Source: Hermatobates lingyangjiaoensis (taxonomy: Eukaryota > Arthropoda > Insecta > Hemiptera > Hermatobatidae). From it: a stretch of DNA of 64,000 bases. The notes beneath the pieces are model-generated. The model was not told the DNA's origin and made no database searches. It worked only from the letters and a program-made list of their open reading frames with translations. The position numbers and the translations under genes are program-made. Of the stretch, positions 24,301 through 64,000 are shown in pieces. The DNA is taken from positions 5,519,501-5,583,500 of the forward strand of contig JAPFBL010000255.1 of the NCBI GenBank assembly GCA_026182355.1, read 5' to 3'. The number at the start of each line of letters is the position of its first letter. Position 1 is the first letter of the stretch.

Positions 24301-25148
24301 GGACAACCTCAAATATTCAGTACATGTAGCAATTACGCTATCTCGATACCACATTGACTTGCTTTAACAATGAGTACACAGACTCATATGCACAGTGTAT
24401 ATATAAATGTAAACAGGACTTGATTAAATACATATTACTTGATTTATACATGTATGCATACATTCATTACATTGGATAATTTATAACTAAGGCTCTTTGA
24501 CTACAACAGGTTAATAATATCGGTATCTCAAAGAGACCTTTTTATTTATATATTTTTTTGTATATGTTACTTTGGATCTCAATATTACATACTTACATAT
24601 AAATGCATGTGAAGTATGATAAATTGTGTATTACCCAAGATATCAATGTACACATTGTTAATGATCAAATCACAATATGAAATAGGGAAACAAAACTAAG
24701 ATCTTTCAACCGCAATAAGCGGTATTCGTCAGAGTCAAAAACCCAACTGACTCTGACGAAAACCGCTCGTTACGGTTGAAAGACCTTAGTATTTTTTTCC
24801 CATTTCATATTGTGGTTTGATCATTAATTGTTATTTCACTTTTTTATGTGAAATCTTGTTACACATTGTTAAATATGACTTCTTCTCATTACGTCACTTT
24901 TAAATTGATTATTTGAAATAGATTCTGAACATTTTTTATAAAACTTCGTATTTCAATATAAAATGTTGAGATAATGTAAGAATCATGATGTGATTGATTA
25001 AGCATACATAAAAAGATAGTTTACCAATGAATGAATGAACAGCGAAAGACATTTTTTGCTTCATAAATCATTTACGAGTGTCAAATACTGATGATAGTTG
25101 TTTAAATTTTGTTTTATATTGCCTTTGTTTATAGGAGATGCCAACTGA
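17683..25148 (+). CDS. BTB/POZ and C2H2 zinc-finger protein, four coding exons
   Basis: Predicted nuclear transcription factor of about 392 aa. Coding exons are 17683-18330, 19466-19600, 23492-23876 and 25135-25148, with intron phases 0, 0 and 1, all GT-AG. Domain order: an N-terminal BTB domain (about residues 1-115) for dimerisation; a basic then acidic linker with a SUMO-type VKEEP site; then four C2H2 fingers from exons 2 and 3. The start ATG at 17683 gives MTTVLAENYQLKWHSH, the usual opening of insect tramtrack-type BTB proteins; the frame is open 24 bases upstream but without an ATG. Intron 2 (3.9 kb) is packed with mobile-element debris, intron 3 with a hammerhead palindrome. Family assignment is firm; the orthologue is not named. 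The last exon adds only four residues and is the least certain part. Confidence 0.9.
19009..19186. repeat. Hammerhead-bearing palindromic repeat, copy 2 (degenerate)
   Basis: In intron 1 of the zinc-finger gene. The minus-strand half reads GACTCTCACGAAGACCG, so the core has CTCACGA instead of CTGACGA (G5 lost). The plus-strand half has lost the core but keeps GGTTGAAAGATCTTAGTC. Predicted inactive on both strands. Confidence 0.65.
19466..19600 (+). CDS. Zinc-finger gene exon 2: first C2H2 finger
   Basis: 45 codons starting after acceptor CTGCAG. It encodes an acidic lead (EDDDCLYAPL), one C2H2 finger with cysteines in CDLC and histidines in RHIETH, and a basic PRKRRKK run that could be a nuclear localisation signal. 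I chose donor GTCAGT at 19601 (phase 0). An alternative phase-0 donor, GTCAAG at 19619, would add six residues (VSTSSS). Both join exon 3 in frame. Confidence 0.85.
20120..21770. repeat. Dispersed repeat plus hAT-interior copy without termini
   Basis: 20120-20430 matches the dispersed family (CTTGTGAGAGCGATAC block, ACGGCTCATTAAAA). From about 20440 to 21770 the text matches the interior of the 9294-10620 hAT element (AGAGCAATAAA, CTTGAACAAAACTTAAT, GAACAAAAGCC, ATTTATATTAT... blocks) but I see no CAGGGCTGTG terminus on either side. Lies in intron 2 of the zinc-finger gene. Confidence 0.6.
21960..22440. other. G+C-richer segment of unknown origin
   Basis: Composition departs sharply from the surrounding intron (CTCGCGGTAAGGATGCCGAC, CCCCACAGAAGG, CCGTCCCAGGGGAGGAGTCC). 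It looks like a fragment of an inserted element, but no protein family is recognisable in any frame. Confidence 0.4.
22795..23225 (-). mobile_element. Helitron remnant C: helicase C-terminal pseudogene plus 3' end
   Basis: Minus strand: GTRL stop VRALHRY, IEADIKTGCGTWES, then KSQGESLSTAGIEVSETKFF, SHGQL stop, RVRGSNSL. The 3' end shows a clean hairpin CCGTC-GAA-GACGG, a short spacer, then CTAG at 22798-22795 and T. Truncated upstream at about 23225. In intron 2 of the zinc-finger gene, opposite to its transcription. Confidence 0.82.
23232..23345. repeat. Short dispersed repeat
   Basis: Contains CCTAAATGG, CCCAAGAAG, TTTACTTATAGTAAAG and GTAGGCCACTCCAGATTTTT, the same string found near 3270-3440, 10240-10350 and, inverted, 1795-1870. 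It ends 150 bases before exon 3 of the zinc-finger gene. Confidence 0.6.
23492..23876 (+). CDS. Zinc-finger gene exon 3: three C2H2 fingers
   Basis: Begins after TTCAG, in phase with exon 2. An acidic DGEEGDDDGEY is followed by a finger very like that of exon 2 (CELC...WVRHIQNH; both have WVRHI), a Gly/Ser-rich spacer, then two consecutive fingers: CPSC...HNRTH and CSVC...HLRTLH, joined by the classical TGEKPY linker. That linker points to DNA binding by the last pair. The exon ends at CCAG/GTTATT, phase 1. Read-through adds GYL and a stop. Confidence 0.93.
24694..24736 (-). ncRNA. Hammerhead ribozyme-like motif 2
   Basis: Minus strand: stem I GACT/AGTT (one G.U), core CTGACGA, stem II ACCG/CGGT, GAA, stem III AGATCT, cleavable T. 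All invariant core positions are present. Confidence 0.65.
24749..24791 (+). ncRNA. Hammerhead ribozyme-like motif 3 (sense strand of intron)
   Basis: Plus strand: GACT (24749-24752), CTGACGA (24753-24759), stem II ACCG/CGGT, GAA (24778-24780), stem III AGACCT, cleavable T at 24787, then AGT pairing with ACT of stem I. It is transcribed with the zinc-finger pre-mRNA, inside intron 3. Confidence 0.65.
25135..25148 (+). CDS. Zinc-finger gene terminal exon (short C-terminus)
   Basis: Acceptor is TTTATAG at 25128-25134 after a T-rich tract. Joined to phase-1 exon 3 it adds Gly-Asp-Ala-Asn and stops at TGA 25146-25148. The same exon has a second open frame from ATG 25138 to TGA 25216-25218 (26 codons) that no in-phase AG would connect to exon 3, so the short ending is preferred. 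Confidence 0.6.
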
Positions 25149-25300
25149 CCAGAACAGCAGGGCCATTGTGCCATTCACCAATCAATATAATCCCGCAGCA
25201 GATATAGAATATATCTGAGGACCTGCGCTCGCCAACTGGAGTCTCTAAGGAATTCAACTTTCCATAAAGCCATGTTCTTTACACAAATAAATCCAAGAAG
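25149..25300 (+). other. 3' UTR and poly(A) signal of the zinc-finger gene
   Basis: After the stop, an AATAAA hexamer lies at 25286-25291, about 140 bases downstream, giving a short 3' UTR. More A+T-rich hexamers follow, so later polyadenylation is possible. Confidence 0.5.
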
Positions 25301-28300
25301 TTAATGTGTTTTTTGAACTACAAACTGAAATACTGGAGCAAAAATTGTTCAATAATTATTCAGTATATTTTATAAATATTTAATGAAAAATAGTTAATTA
25401 ATATTTATTAAAGAATTTCTAAAACATGTAGAACTCATGAAGATCCATTAATAAAAACTGATAAAATTTATTCAAACAAAAAAATGTTATATTCAGTTAT
25501 AAATTGATATCAATTTACATTGATATTCAATTTAGAAGTGTTCGTTTATTACATTTGAGGTTATTTTCTACTAAAATAATCACTCTTTTACTGCTATATT
25601 GAAATGCTGAAATACTCCAGGATAGGAGTATTTCTTGGATAGATGGATATTTGATTGAACATATTGTTCATTTTTTGATTCGGTGGAAAACATTCATTCA
25701 ATTATCTATAATTGTTAATCATCATAAATGTTTTTGCATTTAAAATATATTCATTACACTAAGAATCAAGAGCTGTCATTAGCATATATCATTCAGGTTG
25801 TGACTTATTGAAATAAATGTTTTATTTACGCTGTTATAAATCTAGTATACATAAACTTTCAAGATTATTCATATTCAAAGGAGTGAGTAATCAGTTCTAA
25901 TTGAAACAATTATTTAAACACTTGTCTGTAATTATATTGCGTTGCTATCTTTTTACTTCCTATGATCATATTTCATATTCTTAATAAGAATTTAGTCTTT
26001 AGTAAACTATCTAATGAACATAAGTTTTTTTTTAGATAACAACATTTACGTAAAGTTATCTGATAAAGTTATGTTTAAAAATCTTTTGGAGTATTATCTG
26101 ATAACGAAATGTAACAATAAAGTCATTGTAAAATACATTACATACATCTATCGATTGAATTCAAAGCAAAATACGAAAATTGTTGGTTAAAGAAGTAAAT
26201 TAATTTTAAAGTTAGTTATATAATAAAATCTGCGTTTTTTAAAATAACTTGATATTATTTGGTCACTATGTGATAATGTCATTTAAATCTGGTATCATAT
26301 TTCTACATTGTGTGTTACCATCCATCTTGCAACTGTAAGAATTTAATGAAATTAAATCCTGTTATAATGAATTTAACAGGAATAATTACTATTACTGCTG
26401 AAAACTTGAAAGCAAAAAAACAATTTTTAATTCACATGCCTTTTTCTGAGTATGCATTAAATTATTTCCTCTGTTTTATCATAAATATTTAATTTGATTA
26501 TTTAAACAAAAACAAATTGTAATTAATTTAACTCAGTTAAACTAATAATTGATTCACATTAAATTTCATTAATATTTTACACAATTACTCATAAAGCCCA
26601 GGCACAAACTCGTTATACTCATATACTACACTAATTCCTTAAAGGAGTTATACGGTTATTAGTATCCATGAGATTTTTCAATATATCATTATTGATACTT
26701 TACTTAATATTAGTTTCCTTACTAAGTAATTATCATCATACTGTGTATATTCGTCTCCAGCCCACGCACGTTCAAAACCAATCGAGCAAGGAGATGAATA
26801 CACCATGTTATGTATGATCATTAATTACTTCAATATTAAGTAAATAAAGTGTTAATTTTTTGTTAAATAAATAAGAATTTTGAAGAGCTAATCTTCTTAA
26901 TAAGAGTAAGTAGATTAAGCGAAGTAATTTACTCAATATTTGCTTTAACAAAAAATTAATACTTTCTAACAGAAATATGGCTAATATTTACCTTTGGCAT
27001 TAACTTTTAAACTTCTTTTAGTTTAAAAAACAGGTTAACTCTAAATATGGCTCTCACTAAATATCAAAATACATGTACTTCTAAATGATCTCATATTTGA
27101 TGTAACAAAAATATCTTGAAAATCTTTTTCAAAAATTAAAATTGTTTCATATAATATAAATTAGTTAGGAGTCAATTTTCAGAATGTTTAGGAGGTAAGA
27201 TGAGATGGTTATAAATGTTTGTTTTAACAGTAACTGCCATTATGTATGGAAGAAATTCTTGACGACAAAAATGTAATGTTTTAACTACCAGTTTCGAAAC
27301 ATGTAGGTATTTTAAAGTTTAAAATAACTTCTTTTTATAGAATGTAAGTAAAAAGCTCAATTCACTGTAATTCCTTATAAATATACCACCACATCAAAAT
27401 AGTTTACCTGAAACCCTTATCCCTGAAGATTATTTATAATTTAGAACTTGTAATAATAGTTTATTCACATTACACTTTGTATAATTTATACACTGAATGT
27501 TTTGAATGTCCCAGTCTGGCTATATTAGTTTATGAGGTCTAATTTATTGCTTTACAGCTCTTATCTTCTGGTCCGACAACTCTACCTTGCAGAGTTTCTG
27601 GGACAATTTTATTTCAAATCTTAGGATTGTAGGAAGATAATACGTTTAGTTACGTGTAGTAAAGTTGGTTGCAGACAACTCCAGTTAATTTTGAAATTTT
27701 GTTTATGTGGATGGTTGTGTATCAAAAATGTCTGCAACCACGCTAAAAATATAACAATTGACATAAAATGAGTCCATTTTTGAAAAAATATCTGTATATT
27801 TCTGGGTAATATCGTTACAAGTAAAATCCAAGCAATTTCCAAATCAATAAAAATAATTACTTTTAACTAAAATAGTTAATAATTTTTTTGCAATTAAGTA
27901 AATTATTCAGGGTACATAGACATTTCTTTAAAAATGTAACAGTTTAGTGGTCTGGAAGTCGAAATAAAACAATATTATTGTTAAAAAACACTTATATTAG
28001 CATGGGTTTTCCCTGTGTTTAGGTCGATTTTTTTTTCATGCATGTTATCACAAGAGGAATGAAACTACATAAAGCAAGTAAACTAATATTTTTAAATAGA
28101 AATTACAAAAAGAATGATCTAGGTTCGGCCTTACTTAAGTGCATTTAGAAAACGGGGTTCTGATTTCTATTTTCAACGACTTTGTTCTCATAGTTTCTCA
28201 AATAAAAAATCTATCTACCTATCTAATTTTTTTAATGTGTAAGAAAACCTAACAAATTAAATCAATCAACTGATTTAATAGAAAAATTCACTTATAAGAC

Positions 28301-29199
28301 AAACCTGCTTTAAACAAACTAAACTAATAGTAACAAGAGTGTATATAAAGTATGCTGTTACACTTAATTTTAGACACGATCCGAATAAGTTTTTAAGATA
28401 TATCAAATAGTCTGTCGCAGTAACTGGTGAGGTCTTGGAAGGGTTCACCTTAAACATTATTAAGTATCCAGTACGATCTGAAAAATGGTACTTTGAGAGG
28501 TCAAGCAAGTTAATCAGATGCCATTTGGTTTTATACCCAGAAAATACGATTGAGATAATGAATACTGATATAAACTACGTTAAGAGTTACCTCAACATAC
28601 ATAGGGATGTGGTACTTATCTCATTCTACATTTAAGAAGAGTTCCATGCACATGGTGACCTAACATATCAGTAAACCTCCATAAGTTTAATTGCTCATGT
28701 GACCTAAATTAGCTCGCAATAATCTAGTTTTCTGATTTGTCATAACTTTGTGATAAATACCATTTCTAGAACTACACCAGTTATCAAATGATAACTACAG
28801 TGTTCGTGTTCAAACCTACGGTATTTGAATGTTATGAACGATTCATTGCTGAGGTGGCTCTTTCCCACAATTGCGACGTAGTAGTATCTTTTGCTGATGT
28901 TTCTTTGATAATGGTGGTGGATACATTTAATGTTCAAAGCGCAATGAAGTTTGATGATTTGTTTAAATATGGTAAATTTAGTGTAGAACACTTCAGATTT
29001 TTCAAAATGGAACAAAGAAATATATGTAACTCAGTAAACACTTAAATATAACTGGAGTACCGTAAAATATTCATATTCAGGTGTTGATAATTTATCATGC
29101 ATACCATTAGTTCATTGTTAATGTGGAGATTATTGAAATTTATATATTTAAGTAAAATTTAATCATTATTTTTTTTTATTTAGTTCATTAAGTTTTCAA
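25301..29199. other. Intergenic region between the zinc-finger and dynein genes
   Basis: A+T-rich, no gene supported. It includes a short inverted repeat (AAGTGTTAATTTTTTGTTAA near 26847 and its inverse near 26945) and a fragment of the dispersed repeat at about 27650-27850. Overlapping ORFs on both strands at 28740-29045 show no family signature. Confidence 0.5.
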
Positions 29200-29361
29200 T
29201 ATAGTGCACTGATTAGAAACGTCAACACTGCAGGTGGCTTCGCACCTCCCTTGTCGGCTATTTCATATGATTCATCAGCCATTTCTGGCCGTTTACAGTT
29301 AGTTCTGCGTTAGAATTTGTCTTTCAATTTAATTTATCATGACAACTTTCAGTTAATTAAA
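29200..29361 (+). promoter_or_regulatory. Dhc64C: 5' UTR/promoter-proximal region of the dynein heavy chain
   Basis: Slightly more G+C-rich than the surroundings. A five-codon upstream ORF (ATG 29339 to TAA 29354-29356) ends five bases before the real start. TTTCAG at 29347-29352 could be a 3' splice site of a 5' UTR intron, in which case that upstream ORF is not in the mature mRNA. No clear TATA box. Confidence 0.35.
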
Positions 29362-63324
<33,963 letters not shown>

Positions 63325-63331
63325 GTAAGAT

Positions 63332-63363
<32 letters not shown>

Positions 63364-63365
63364 AT
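63332..63365. repeat. (AT)n microsatellite next to a splice donor
   Basis: Starts seven bases after the exon 27 boundary, right behind the GTAAG donor. Confidence 0.95.
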
Positions 63366-63418
63366 TTTAAAAACTTTGAAAAACAAAAATAGGACACATT
63401 TATTTACTCACTTATTAG

Positions 63419-63460
63419 GATTCAATATTTCGACCCTTTTAACGGCCGTCCTCAGGAAAA
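63419..63460 (-). ncRNA. Hammerhead ribozyme-like motif 8
   Basis: Minus strand: TTC, core CTGAGGA, C, stem II GGCC/GGTC (one G.U), GAA, stem III ATAT, cleavable T, then GAA pairing with TTC. Same arrangement as motifs 5 and 7 (one base between core and stem II). Antisense, in the intron after exon 27. Confidence 0.45.
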
Positions 63461-64000
63461 GAAGTTGAGTGGCTACAAGACGAAAACCAACTAATATACA
63501 TATATAAAGAAATATCATGCAATTGAAATACACGTTAGCTCTAGCTTTCTTCTTTATCACGGTTCAGACGAAAATTTGGGAATATTTTTTTCTATTGTTA
63601 TTCCCAGTTTATTTATGAATTTCTTTGTACGATCTAGATAGCTTTTCCATTGTACAAGTTTTTTAAACTACTTATAATACTAAACTATCATGATTATAAT
63701 AGCTTTTGATCATTGATCCAAGATTACTTTCAATTTAGACTAAACAATGACTTAAGAAATTTTTCATGTCTAAGTTGTGTATTTTCATAGTTTTTTTTTT
63801 AATCAAGTTATTGAGGGGTTTAAATTTTAACATATTTAAACCTATTGATACCTTCATGTATTCAAAAGTTATGCAATCTTGTGATTATGTGATTTATAAA
63901 ATATATTTGTATGTCTTTTCAGAATAGTTGTATTTTTCTCAGTAAAATAATTTAAGATATTCTTAGAAGAATCCGGGTTTTCGATTGTTGTAAAGTGACT

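Larger units (their letters stand above)
24660..24860. repeat. Hammerhead-bearing palindromic repeat, copy 3
   Basis: In intron 3 of the zinc-finger gene. Arms of about 75 bases (AATGATCAAATCACAAT... and its inverse ending near 24825) flank a short centre; a TTTCAC/GTGAAA hairpin follows. Both arms keep a complete hammerhead-like core, on opposite strands. Confidence 0.75.

Noticed and set aside
28740..29045. Overlapping ORFs of 85-91 codons on both strands upstream of dynein
   Set aside because: No recognised motif, no splice context, and paired antisense openness is common by chance in A+T-rich DNA.
29260..29275. CTGATGA followed by GAAA on the minus strand in the dynein 5' region
   Set aside because: Stem II would be two base pairs and stem III does not form; likely chance.

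Overview
The window is A+T-rich animal nuclear DNA with GT-AG introns. It holds two protein-coding genes on the + strand, both split into exons and separated by large repeat-filled introns. An insect is the best reading: one gene is a BTB/C2H2 zinc-finger factor whose BTB opening (NYQLKWHSH...) is typical of the insect tramtrack-type family, a SINE ends in CCTAA units (complement of the insect telomere repeat TTAGG), and mariner, hAT, Helitron and hammerhead-bearing elements are interleaved. A hemipteran is a guess only.

Layout. 1-17.4 kb has no gene I can support. It contains two Helitron helicase remnants (2036-2760 minus, 13170-14026 plus), a 1.33-kb hAT-type non-autonomous element (9294-10620), a long inverted repeat (4434-4805), a dispersed A+T-rich repeat family, and simple repeats. 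A G+C/CpG-rich block (about 17430-17682) leads into the BTB zinc-finger gene (coding 17683-25148, four coding exons, about 392 aa). Its introns hold a second copy of the hAT-internal sequence, a third Helitron remnant and hammerhead-bearing palindromes. 25.3-29.2 kb is plain intergenic DNA. From 29362 to beyond the right edge runs the 5' third of cytoplasmic dynein 1 heavy chain (Dhc64C/DYNC1H1 orthologue). I place 27 coding exons covering about 1,562 residues: the tail (dimerisation and intermediate/light-intermediate chain binding) and the approach to the linker. The AAA+ motor lies outside the window. A possible 36-nt in-frame cassette exon lies in the 7.2-kb intron between exons 13 and 14.

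The most unusual signal is a set of at least eight hammerhead-ribozyme-like motifs (core CTGANGA, stem II, GAA, very short often palindromic stem III, cleavable base, and in most a paired stem I). They sit in dispersed palindromic elements that look like Penelope-like retroelement terminal repeats. Two are on the sense strand of introns (24749-24791 in the zinc-finger gene, 57355-57417 in the dynein gene); the rest are antisense or intergenic. The three Helitron remnants share the same in-frame stops and the same 3' hairpin-CTRR end, so they were probably copied from an already dead source.

The two genes have no obvious functional link: one is a nuclear transcription factor, the other the minus-end microtubule motor. 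All calls are from reading the sequence; no alignment or folding program was run.
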